From Psoroptes ovis (taxonomy: Eukaryota > Arthropoda > Arachnida > Sarcoptiformes > Psoroptidae), in assembly GCA_002943765.1 (NCBI GenBank), contig PQWQ01000013.1:930001-994000 (forward strand): DNA of 64,000 bases. Direction: 5' to 3'. Every line of letters starts with the position of its first letter. Position 1 is the stretch's first letter. A program made the position numbers and the translations under genes. The notes below the pieces were generated by a model that was not told the origin of the DNA, did not search any database, and worked only from the letters and a program-made list of their open reading frames with translations. Shown here piece after piece: positions 12,199 through 24,000 of this stretch.

Positions 12199-13040
12199 AT
12201 GTCTCAACATGTACATAGATTTATGATAATTGCGATTCCAGAAAAGCTTAAATCAACTCAACAATGAAAAGTCAAAATTCAATCAAGATGTTATCTTTGA
12301 TCTTGATTCAATATTTCGCTTCTTTTGTTAAAAGAAAATATTTTTACAAATAAAATCAATCGAAATAAATAGATGAATGAATGAATGAAAATTGTTTGAA
12401 ATTTAATAAATGCATGACCTGCCAAACAAAAAAAAAACACCAAACAACAATAGTAGATAAGAAAAGGTCATGTGAAAATTAATATCACTTTAGTGAGGTG
12501 GGGGACGAAATCTTTGGTAGATTGAAACAAACAAAATGAAAAAAAGCTGAAACTATTTCATAATTCATCGATATTTGGCTTCGTATAAATATAAATAAAT
12601 GATTTTGAAATAAAGATAAAATCTAAGATTTTTGTGATTTCTTTCACTTTTTATTTTTCCATCTGACTTCTATTGTTCATCATCCATAATAATGTTAAAA
12701 TTGATTTCAAATTATTTATTTTGAATTGGGTCCTTTTGAATCCAATAATTGAAACAATCAAATATAATCAAGTAAATTTGACAAAAGAAAATTTTTTTTC
12801 ATTCAATTCTATAGACAGTAGTCCTTAAAAAACAACAATAACAATAGAAGGTGAAGAGGGTCTAATAGGCTAGGCATTCATAGAGTTTCATTATTTCTGT
12901 TCCATTATTGTTATTAAGTGCCATATTGATCTAAAGCAATAAACAACAACAACAATCAAATGTATGTCTAGTCTACTATTTCACCTCTGTTTGGCCCTAA
13001 GACACCATTTAATTGTTTTCAATTGTTTGCATTTCAAAGG

Positions 13041-13065
13041 TTTTAAGGTTCTATGAACCTTAAAA
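13041..13065. repeat. Perfect 11-bp inverted repeat with 3-nt loop
   Basis: TTTTAAGGTTC, loop TAT, GAACCTTAAAA. This is a perfect hairpin or near-palindromic site; no flanking gene is known. Confidence 0.6.
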
Positions 13066-13918
13066 ATCAAAATCAATGAGTTCATTGAGATGTCGCGTGT
13101 TTGTTAGGATTTTTTTTGACCACAAATATTTTTGTGACATTATTTGACTTAGCCAAATAATGATAAATGAACAAACAATGGTCCAAGTGTTATTAAATTT
13201 CCAAGGAGGTCAATAATAATAATAATAATTTGATATTTCTTCTCAAATATTAATACCACACACAAAGTTAAAGTCATTTATTTATTTTCATATTCAGTCA
13301 ATAGACATTTATTCATTTTGAATATTTGATATATGTTTATTTGATTTACAGGTAAACAAAGGTAAATAAATAAACAATTCATATTGATATTATTTGCTTT
13401 TACACGTATAAAATAACAACAATCGATTTCTATGCCAGTTTTACGATGAATTTTTCTCTTCATTGAAATGTATCACATTCAATAAATTGTCAATGAACAA
13501 TGTGAAACAAAAACTACCAAATGAAATTAATAGGCAGAGAGAGAGCCGGACAGAGGTACTGAGGGGAGGAAATAATGATTTTCCAAATAATTTTTAAAAA
13601 TTTATTATTTTCATTGTATAACATTTCATTTGAATTTTATGTGTGTTTCTGGAACCAAATAATAATATTAATAATAATAAATCTTGAAGATTTTATTATG
13701 ATCAATTCAATCATTTTCAAAATGTAATAAAAAATTATTCATAAAAAAATTTTGAAATAATTAAATTGGTTGATTGATTGATTCTATTATTTGAAAATGC
13801 TTCAAGATTTTCAAATAAAATATTTACAATATAATACTGACTTTATTTTTGATATTTTTGCAGGAAAAAATGAAAATTTTGATTTTTCAGAAATAACCTC
13901 AAAGATTACTGAAGATAT

Positions 13919-14016
13919 CCGCGCGACATATTAATAATATATTTTATTTAATGGTGCACTGCTAGGGCATTTGCACCTTTGGAATAAAGAGAAATGTTAA
14001 AACCGCGCGACATATT
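13919..14016. repeat. 14-bp GC-rich direct repeat flanking a 70-bp segment with a hairpin
   Basis: CCGCGCGACATATT occurs at 13919-13932 and again at 14003-14016. Between them lies GGTGCA...TGCACC, which can pair as a 6-bp stem. CG-rich words are rare in this DNA, so the exact repeat stands out. It could be a duplicated target site around a small insertion or a paired binding site. Confidence 0.5.
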
Positions 14017-15445
14017 GTGTTTGTAAACATTGATTGAATGATGAGAACAATTGAATATCATTGTTTTGAGTCATATTTTTTCGTTTTTTTTTTTTCTCAT
14101 AATAATTGGAAATTTGATCTTGAAAAATGTACAAAAGCAAAAAATCAAAATATGAGTGATGATAATTAAAATGTTTGAATAAAATAAATAAATTAATAAA
14201 TAAACTTGTTTGTTTTTTAATATAAGTGAATGTTTGAGAACAAATTTGAGCCTATTTTAAATTTTAAATTTTTATTTATGCATTTGAATTTCAATTGATT
14301 TGTCAAAGATAATTTTTAAACAAGATAGATTTCAATGGATGCACATTCACAATGAATAATAATATGCATAAATTTTTTGAAATAAAAGTTTGAGGTTTTT
14401 TCGTGTTTATTTATTTATTATCTGCTTTTTGTAATGTTTAGTATGGAAGTCGATGAGTACGTCTAGACTTTTGATCGAAAAATTATTGATGCACACACAA
14501 TTATAATTGCAATCATTGAACAAATACAAACAAAAACAAAACAAACAAACAAACAATGATCTGGTCGTGTGCCATTGGCGACAATTTTTTGTTTTATTTT
14601 ATTTCATTTAATTTCTTTTATTTGAAATTTGAAAAGAAAAAAAAAACGATGTTTTCTTATTCGCATTCATTCAAAGCAATTTCTTTGAAACTCTATTTGA
14701 AATGTACGCATAATAATAACATTAAAAATCAACGACATTATCATTATCATCAGCATCATCATTATCATCATTCGGCAATCATCATCATCGACAATCGACA
14801 TCGTCAATGAGATATATTGAGCATTTGTCGTCAATCACATCAACAGTTTCTTTCTTTGTTGTTGTTTTATTTATTCATTTGAAATTTAAAATTTCAATTA
14901 AATTTTATTTTATTTCATTTTTTATTAATATTAAATGCATATGATGAGAAAATTTGAAACAATTTAACTTTTTTTCTTTGCTTCGGTGTGTTTTTTCTTT
15001 TTGAATTTTATTGTTATTATCATTATCATCTTCAGTGTCTTTATAAATGTCTAGCGCTTTTGCTAGTCTAATGATAACCATCAAATTTCTATTTTATGTA
15101 TTTCGGTGTCTTACTATTAATTTACGAAATTTCATTTAGAAGAAAATTCACATACATCACCATACACAGTATTTCAATGGCAAATGATTTTTTTTTTCTA
15201 ATTTGAATTTTATTCAATAAATGAATTGAATTTAATTGATTTTTTGTTGGAAATTTGACAATAAAATTTAAATAAATACATAAAATACAATTGAAATTTT
15301 TGTTTAAAAAAAAGGATTTTGAACGTTTTGAAAATAAATTTTTGACAATTCAAACGAAAAAAAATTCAGCTAATCATTGAATAATAATGACATGTGTCTG
15401 GGACAAATACTTCAATGATGATGATGACGCTGATTATGATGAAGA

Positions 15446-15521
15446 TTAAACTAATAATGTGTCACCATTGGAACCAATAGCTTTTACATCCCATGGACAG
15501 GAAAAAAGAAATGATGGAGAG
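15446..15521 (-). CDS. Possible terminal exon of an unknown minus-strand gene
   Basis: After an AATCAG acceptor-like site (at 15524-15522) the frame reads SPSFLFSCPWDVKAIGSNGD, then TLLV and TAA. The composition (Pro, Trp, Gly, Asp) is unlike most frames in this AT-rich DNA. There is no strong polypyrimidine tract and no upstream exon was found. A chance reading in a GC-richer patch is quite possible. Confidence 0.12.
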
Positions 15522-16919
15522 CTGATTTCAACTTATTCAAATGAAAACCAAACGAAAATACCAAACGAATCTCCAATTATTTTTCAACTAATTTGACATC
15601 AATTGAATTTGAAATTTTTGAAATAAAAAAATAAATGTCAATTGACAGAATTGTCAGAATTTATTCATTTTTATTTTATTTTATTTTTTGGCGTCAAAAT
15701 CCATCATTTTTAACAAAGTTTGATATGAAATTTAAGCTCAAAAAATTACCTGAATTTGTTTTATCATTATTGTCAGAATATTCAGCTAATAATGGTGAAA
15801 CATTTGATCATCAGATGCATTTTTTTTTTTGTTTCAATTCGAACATTCATAGACGAAAAATTTCGTTTTATCATATGCCAAAAATATTCAGATATAATCC
15901 AAGTCATTCATAATCCAAATGATTTGAAAATGTTCTTTCTTCTTTTTGAAAATCTCTATTTTTTCGAAATGAAAAATTGCACAGATTTACTGGGCGAATC
16001 TTTTTTTTTCATTGAAATTCCGTCTTTCTCTTGCCATAATCAAATAAACATATTCAATGAATTGAAAAATGATTTGAAATGTTGGTGGACAACAGTGTCC
16101 AGCAGCAGCGATCTTTGGACCAGAAATATCTTTATTTATATTTTAGATTTGATTTACGGAATCTCAAATTTGACTCGATTCAATTCAAATCAAAACGAGA
16201 AAAATCGCTGCAATTTTATACTTCATTTAATTTGCGAAACATGAGGATTTCCATTTTCGCTTGTTGTGAAATGAGACAACTTGAAAGCAAAAACCAAATG
16301 GAAAAACAGTGAATTGGAAAAACCTTGAAAATGGATGGAAATAAATGGAATAAATAAATTCATACAACACACACAACGATCATATGATAATAATAACGAT
16401 AATGATAATAATCAAAATTATCATCATTAGTTTATTATTATTATATATTTCATTTGTTTCACTTCAAAATAAGTAAGCCTGGAAATTCATTCTGATTATC
16501 GTCATTTTTTTGTTTGTTTATTTATTTATTTCACTTTAAATGATGATAACTTTCCAACAAACAACAACTTTCTAGGGATTTTTTTCATTCATTCATTTGT
16601 CTTCAAAAAAACATATTATTTTGATCGAAATCAAAGTATTATATATGAAACAATGATAATAATGATAATTTCATAATGAAAATAATAATAATTTGAAAAC
16701 TTTTAGATTTAATAGACTTTTTCTTTGTAAATGGCTAAATATAAAATGAGAAATGAAATAATTGCATACACTCAAACACATACAAGAATGGATGATATGA
16801 AATAACATTGAAAATATTAATTTATATCTTCGGGATAGATAGATTGAATCGTAAATGATTGTTGAAAGTAATTTGGTTTTTGTTTCGATTTTTTTTTTGT
16901 TGCGATTCGTTTGGCTTAG

Positions 16920-17111
16920 ATTTACGAAAGAATATCTTCGCAAGATTCTGATAATAATGATCTATCTCGAGGATTTGTGTTTGAAACAATGCAGTTGAAT
17001 CCAATAATCAGTAGTTTTAGCGATTCACTGCAACCAGCAACTTTAGAAGCTCCAAGTTCAACGGGGCAAAGGAATCTTGCAAAATTGAATCCGAAATTTT
17101 GGCTTTCGTAA
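16920..17111 (+). CDS. Candidate 3'-terminal coding exon of an unrecognised gene
   Basis: A T10-containing pyrimidine tract followed by TTAG ends at 16919. A 63-residue frame opens exactly there; in that frame a stop overlaps the acceptor. It begins IYERISSQDSDNNDLSRG, continues FVFETMQLNPIISSFSD and SLQPATLEAPSSTGQR, and ends NLAKLNPKFWLS with TAA at 17109-17111. Codon positions 1 and 2 are clearly richer in G+C than position 3, as in coding DNA of an AT-rich genome. AATAAA follows at 17196-17201. The opposite strand is also open here (67 codons), so strand is not proven, but splice and poly(A) signals favour plus. No family is recognised and upstream exons were not found. Confidence 0.35.
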   Translation: MYERISSQDSDNNDLSRGFVFETMQLNPIISSFSDSLQPATLEAPSSTGQRNLAKLNPKFWLS

Positions 17112-17195
17112 CAAATCAGCGACAATTTAGGTGAATTTCAATCGCCGAATTGATTTTGTTTCGTGCTTTAGATAAATTTTTTGATGTTTTCATTC

Positions 17196-17201
17196 AATAA
17201 A
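17196..17201 (+). terminator. Candidate poly(A) signal AATAAA
   Basis: The signal lies 84 nt after the TAA of the candidate exon at 16920-17111 and is followed by a T/G-containing stretch. AATAAA is common by chance in DNA this rich in A, so its value is only as context. Confidence 0.25.
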
Positions 17202-17738
17202 AAGCGATTATCATCAATATGTAAACCAATGTTTTGATTGACCTTATTGCATTATTTCGAGGCATCAATATGATTATTAATATTATTCATTACCCTTGTT
17301 ATTTATCGATTGACAATAGCAGCAGTAGCAATAGAAATAGCAATAATAATAATGACCAAAATAATACGATCATTATTGTATTTTATTTCTATTTATTTAT
17401 TTGTTTATATTTTCCACTCAAACCAAAATGACTGACCAAAATACATTTGTTTTCTCTCTCCATGCTCACTGAATTGTCATTCAATTATTTAATGTTATAT
17501 TTTGTTGTCCAAGAGTATTCAAAATAAAAAAAAAGTTAAAATACTTCATTTAATAATAATAATAATGATACGATAACGATAATACCAAAGAGAAAAAAGG
17601 GATCTAATGCTAATGATAATGATAATAATAAAATTGAATTTGAAAGAATTAAATCAAAAACAAACAAATAATATACGGATCAACTATACTGAAATTGAAG
17701 AATGGAGAATTTGAAAAATAATTTTGGCCAACCGAAAC

Positions 17739-17758
17739 AAAAAAAAAAAAAAAAAAAA
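17739..17758. repeat. Poly(A), 20 nt
   Basis: Uninterrupted run in AT-rich DNA. Confidence 0.9.
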
Positions 17759-20700
17759 TATTTTAATTTTCACAAAGAATAATTAGCATTATTGGGGCCT
17801 TCTTTTGGTCCAAAGCTTGAATAATTCATTAATATTATTTCATTTATTCAAACATGAAAAACAGATTACATAATGGAAATACTACCAAAAAGCTCCTCTT
17901 CATTTTTGGTCAAAATAAATCCTTGTGTATATGCAAATATCATTTGGTTTTTTCATTTCATTTCGGTATTATGGAGACAAATGAACGAAATGAATGAATC
18001 AAATGAACTGAATGTATGGTTTTTTACCGAAATTTACAATTGTCAATATTATTACTGTTGTTATTACTATGACTGTCCACTTTATTTTGTTTCAAATGTC
18101 ATTTTAAAAACATTTATTTTATGCTATTATAATTATTATTGCCAGTAATTTTCTCGATTATCAAACAACGATAATAATACGAATAATGACAACGATTATT
18201 ATTATCATTAAAATGTATTTTCTCACTATTGGTCATTGTGTAATATGGACACAAATTTTGAATTTTATTTCATTTATTTTGGCAAAAATTAATGAATAAA
18301 TTCAACCGAAATAGAAATTAAATTATTGTGATTGTCACAAAGCTAGAATAGACGAAGAAGAATTATTTTTCATTAGTCATTTGAATAGGTTTTTTTGAAT
18401 TGGAAATTTATTATTTTTTCGATTTTTCTTTTAAATTTGTGGCCACAAATTTCTCCCTAATTTTCCAGTGGTGTCTGAGTTCAAAGTGGTGATAAATCTT
18501 TTATTTTTATTTTATTTTCATTATTTGCAAATTTTAATGTGGCTGCTGCTTGATTTGAATCCTTTCAAATAATTTATTGAATTAAATGACTCAATGGTGC
18601 AATGGTTCGGTAGAAAAGCAATGAAAAATCAAATAAAATTTGAAATAATCATTATTGATTCATCATTGAATCATTTTATGAAAAGGTGTTGTGGTTTATG
18701 ACAGTATACTCTGACTATACTGCCGTAAGAATATTATTATTCAATCAAAAAATTCAATGATCATCATTCTGCTTCTTCTTTCCGTTCTGTAAATCTGATT
18801 ATAATGATAATAATAATATAATGATAATATCAATTCTTCATAATCATCAAATAGCTGTATGAAAACTGATAAATGTTTCATTGTTACACAAGGAAAAACA
18901 ACAAAACAAAAAAACTATTTGAAAATTCGTATCACGAATCAATGAAAAAAATAGGCAAAAAACAAAAATATCGCTAATTTGATGGCAAACAACTTGGCGA
19001 TGTGTTTGCTGCTACTGGTACTGTATCAATGACAAACATTTATTGAAATACAAAACAATGGCAAAAAAATGATAATGAGCAATCCGGTAGAAATCACTGC
19101 CTAACAAATCCGAGCAAAAATCAAGTGAACATGGAGATGAAAAACATTAAATATTATTACTACCAATATTAGAAATCAATGTAAGCGAATCAGAGCCGAA
19201 ACACATTAGAAAAAAGTATTGCTTCAATGATTATCGATTTACCCAAAGTCTTGAAAATATTTTTGTTGAAAAATAATAACAATAATAATAATAATGATTA
19301 TAATTACATCAATACAAACATTTATTAAAATGGACAAACAAATCACAAAATATAATCCAATTCTCTTCGTATTTTGAGCGTTTGTTGAATTATTATTTGT
19401 TCAATTATTATTATTGTTATCATTATCATTATTATGATTATATTCATATCATTTCAACCGTAAATAATAATGCATTGAATTTTGTTTTTGGATTGAATTT
19501 TCATGTTCCCTTTGAATTTTGAAATTGGAGAAAAAAAATCAACGCAGTGAAACTGCAAACCACATTCACATTTTGCGATAGACAAATAAATAATGTGAAT
19601 CAATTATTTTTCTACGAAAAAAGAAAAAAATAAATAAATAATTCAAGTGTCATCATTAATTTTCAATGTCAAGAATTAACAATGTTTTTATTATTATTAA
19701 ACATTTATCAACAAGGATTTTTTTTCGATTTGAAAAATAATAATTTAAAGTAATAATTCATTCACAGAATTTTACAAAATTTAATTTTACTAATTCGTGA
19801 TTTATTATTATTATTATTATAAGATTGATTCAATGATTCAATTTGCCGAAGAGAAGAAAAAAAATTTCAAAATTCAATTTAGGATTTGAAAATTCAGTAT
19901 TTTTCCATCATTTTTTTGAAATTTTTCCAGAATTTATTCCAAAAAAATTGAAATTGGACAAGATATATTCATTTTCAAATGACAAGACGTGTGGATAATA
20001 ATGAATGATAAACATCGCAGACAAATGCCAGATTACCATGGTACATGTGTTTGTGAGTAAGTGTGTGTATGGTGGTGCAAATACACGTGTCACTGGGTCT
20101 GGTTTGGCCAATTTTTTTTCAAATAATTTGAAGATTTTGAAAAAAAATTCAAAATTTTAACACTTGCAATATTCTGTTTTGGGTGTTATTTCAATGATTA
20201 TGATGTAATTATATGTCGGTAAATTGAAATAACATTGAACAAACATTGTAAAGTTGAACAGAAATCAATCATGATGTATTCATCATTATTATCATTCAAC
20301 TACGAAGTAAATATATAAAGAATATATTTACCCAAAATTGAATTTAATCCATTTTTCTAGCAAAAACAACAATGACGACCAACCAAACTGTGTTATATCG
20401 CTTGTTTACCAAGGATTATTGAATTTTGTTTTTGAATGAAAAAAAAAATCGAAAAAATAACAAAACTAATTGGCATCCAATGGGAATATTCAATATGATC
20501 GTTTTGAACATTTCTCTCTGTGTTCGCTGTTTGCTTTGTACCATTTGAATAGACCAATTTTTTTCGCATTTCAATTTATTATAATCGTTTATTCTAAATC
20601 AAACACACACAAGTTAGTCAACCGTGCAAACAACAGTAATGATAATAATAACTGTTATTGTTGTTTCATGTGTATTCTGTTGTTTCATATTATTTAACCC

Positions 20701-21058
20701 CGAAAAAAATTTAAAAATAAAAACATACATTGATCATGGTATTTGAGCATTCTGTAAGTATATTCTGTGAGGGGATGAAGACCTTAAAATCGTATCAAAA
20801 TTGTTAAATTCTGTGCGATTTCAAAAAAAAAAAAATTGTTTCAAAATGATGTTACACACAAAACATGTTTAACGTAATTAATATATTTATTTATATGTAT
20901 GAAATGGTTGAAAAATTATATGAATTTATTTATTTATTTATATTTATTCTGTGAAATGCATTGAATCTGTGTTTCAGTTAAATTTCTGTATTTGTATAGA
21001 AGGTGTCATTTCAATTGATTTGTCCATTGGGGATTATTTTGTGTGCCATAGTGTGTTA

Positions 21059-21076
21059 GTGTGTGTGTGTGTGTGT
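21059..21076. repeat. (GT)9 microsatellite
   Basis: Nine perfect units. Similar (TG)n tracts lie at 27507-27524 (nine) and 29597-29612 (eight). Confidence 0.9.
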
Positions 21077-24000
21077 TGGTGCATATTGAACAAGTTCTAG
21101 AATCAAATTTATTTATTTATATTTATATCTATTTTTATAAATTAAAATTGCCTACGGTTGATATGATAATAATAATAATAATAATGATAACACATAAATG
21201 CTGTCCATTTTTTTTCTTGGTTACATTTGACAAATCGTTTTCAATTTTCCACATTTTGCTTTGAAACATGGAGAATAATCACTGTGATTTAAACTTTTGA
21301 TAATCAAATTATAAAAATTCAGTGAACAGTGGAAAAAAAATCATTATTCATAGATCTAAATAATACGAAGTCTGTAAAATTTAATGGTATGAAAAAATTG
21401 GTAAATTGCACCAGCTTAAAACGTGATGTTTCGGTTTGATAATTATCAATTACAAATTATTTTGGATCGAGTTAAAAGATGAAACGAGTTGACTTTTTCA
21501 AATTTGATTTTTCTAAAACTTAATTATTAAACAAACAAACGAGCAACAGAGAAAATGAAAATTAATTTGATTGATGATTGATCATGTTTGTTTGCGATTG
21601 AATTGATATAACCTCATAGAAACTCTTGAATCAAATGAATTTTGAAATTAAACAAATAATAGCAATAATTGAATTGAATTGATCGATCGATTGGTCAATT
21701 GATCATGATTTGATGGCAAATGTTGGTGGTGGTATTGGTGGACACAATCAAATGCCATAGATTTTATTCATTTCAAAAATTTCGAAATTCAAATTTCAAT
21801 TAATCGACACGCTAAGATTTATGATCAAAAGATTTGAAAAATTTGAATTTATTTTAGATGTTGTATTTTGGATAAGAAATATTTAAATTTTTTGATATCT
21901 TAATTTATTATTATCTTCCACATACTAGGAACAATAATAATAATGATAATATAATGATGTTTTCGGCATTCAAATATATATTCATATGATCATCATCTTC
22001 ATCATCATCATCATCGTCATCATCAACGACAAACATAGTATTATTGCCAACATCATTCAATACACAGCTGGTGGCTAAAATTTGACCTGTTATTTCTTGT
22101 TTGCTGCGTTTGAAACACTGTAAAAGCACAAAAACAAGCAAACATGCGGAAAATCTGACATTTTTGACTAATAGAAATGTGAAATCAAAAAATGTGAAAA
22201 ATAAATACGATGATTTGTCAAAAAAATTGAAATAAAAAATTAAATAACAATGCAACCTGAAAGAATTATTTATTTAATTTTGAAATCAAAATCAAATAAA
22301 TTCGTGAATAATTCATTTTGTCGATTCGTGAATTATTATCATTCAAAAATAATTACGATAATAAATTGAAAATATTTTAAAACAAAAATTAATTTCAAAA
22401 AGTCAAAAAAATTTTAAATTATTTTTATTTCAAATTTTTCGATAGAAAAATCATTATTATTTCAATTTTCAAAAGTCAAAATTTATCGCATTCATTTCTC
22501 TTCCAATATAATTTGCAGTATTCAAAATGTGAATTTGCATTTAAACATTTTCAAAATTAAGGGATCAACATGCACACAGAAACACACACAACCAAACATA
22601 AATACATAGCAAGTAGTACCCAGAAATCAAATTTATTTTTTTTCTTCATTGAAATAAAATGGACCAGATTCAATTGTTATGTTAATTTTTTCTCTTCGTT
22701 CATTTGAACAAAAAAAAATTCATTCATTTATTTATTTATAACTTAATTGAACCAGAAAAATCGGCAAAAAGTTTCAAAATTATTATTTAAATATATCAAT
22801 ACGATTCATTCGTAAAATATGTGTAATGATAAAAATAATAATACGATTGAGAATTGAACTGAATTTAAAACAAGTTGAATCAAATATGAGATGAATACGA
22901 ATTTCAATGAATTTGTATTGGAAAATGGTTCGATTACGAATATCACACCTTTAGGGCAAAATAATAAGAGCAATAATAATAATAAATATTATTATTATTA
23001 TGATAACAACCAATAAACATTCAACAATAACAACAGGAGCAGCTAAAATAATATTTATTGGTTATGAATTTGAGTTTGTTTTTTTTCATTATTTCTTCAC
23101 GCGCTAGCTATGCTACGTGTGTGTTTGTGTGTGTTCCGATGTGTGACTTGTCATTAATTAAGCTATTAAAAATTCGATTTGATTTGATTTTCATTCATTC
23201 ATTTCATTTCAATACGAAAATATATTCTTGTTCGTCTTGAATTGTCGTTCGTTATTTTTGGATATTATGATTTTTGTTCATTTATTCATTCACTGAATCA
23301 TTCACTCATTAATTCTGTTGTAAGATTGATGATCCATGAATGGTGGAAAAATACGAAACCTGACGTAATTTTTATTTTGACAAGTGTATACGCGATATGT
23401 GATATTGTTTATGCTTTCGCATGTTTGAATTAGAAATAGTTGAAAAAAAACATGAATAAAAACAATAACGGGAATTTCTGAATTATTTCTGGCAGTCGCA
23501 AATATAAATTCATTCATTCATAAAATTACAATTATGGAAATGATCAAATAAATAAATAAATAAAAATAAATTGATTTTGAATTTGTTTTGTTTCATTTGT
23601 CCAAGTTCAAAATTTCAAACAAATTTGAATTTCATTGGCACAAGTGTACATTTGCGTTCTTGGACAATTTTAAACGTCGTTCAAACTTGGGCCTTGATTC
23701 AAAATTTTTCATGATTTCCATGATGTTTGATTTTATTGTATGGTCATTTTGCTTGTTTTGAATCCTGAAAAATGTCTTCTGGGATAAATATCGGAACGAA
23801 TATCCACTTTTTGGAAACGCACAGAAATCGTTGAAATGGAAATTTTGGTTTTTTTTCACTTTTCTTCCATTCAATTGTACATAATTCTTGTTGATGAATG
23901 GCCATTTCGTTTGATTTTTGTTTATTTTTTCGTTTGTTTGTTGTTATTCTACGAATGTCATTCTAGATGTCAACCATGCGTAACATCATGAATTTGGATT

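Larger units (their letters stand above)
8117..15445. other. AT-rich DNA without a recognised gene
   Basis: The segment holds short inverted repeats (12174, 13041), the 14-bp direct repeat (13919), and a purine-rich, GC-richer patch at about 13533-13572. A minus-strand frame at 11745-11458 (95 aa) has a hydrophobic start and a Thr/His-rich middle encoded by (ACC)n and (CAT)n repeats; it is not convincing. No exon is supported by homology. Confidence 0.5.

Noticed and set aside
15756..16244. 162-codon plus-strand open frame, the longest outside Tbx20
   Set aside because: The composition (Phe, Ile, Asn, Lys) follows the AT bias, the overlapping frames are also open, and no motif is recognisable.
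18982..19170. Signal-peptide-like start (MANNLAMCLLLLVLYQ) followed by another open frame
   Set aside because: The only join needs a weak donor and an acceptor with no pyrimidine tract. The opposite strand reads equally well behind a better acceptor, so the patch is open in many frames and gives no strand or frame preference.
21911..22255. 114-codon minus-strand frame with a poly-Asp run
   Set aside because: The Asp run is a translated (GAT)n microsatellite and the rest is AT-driven.
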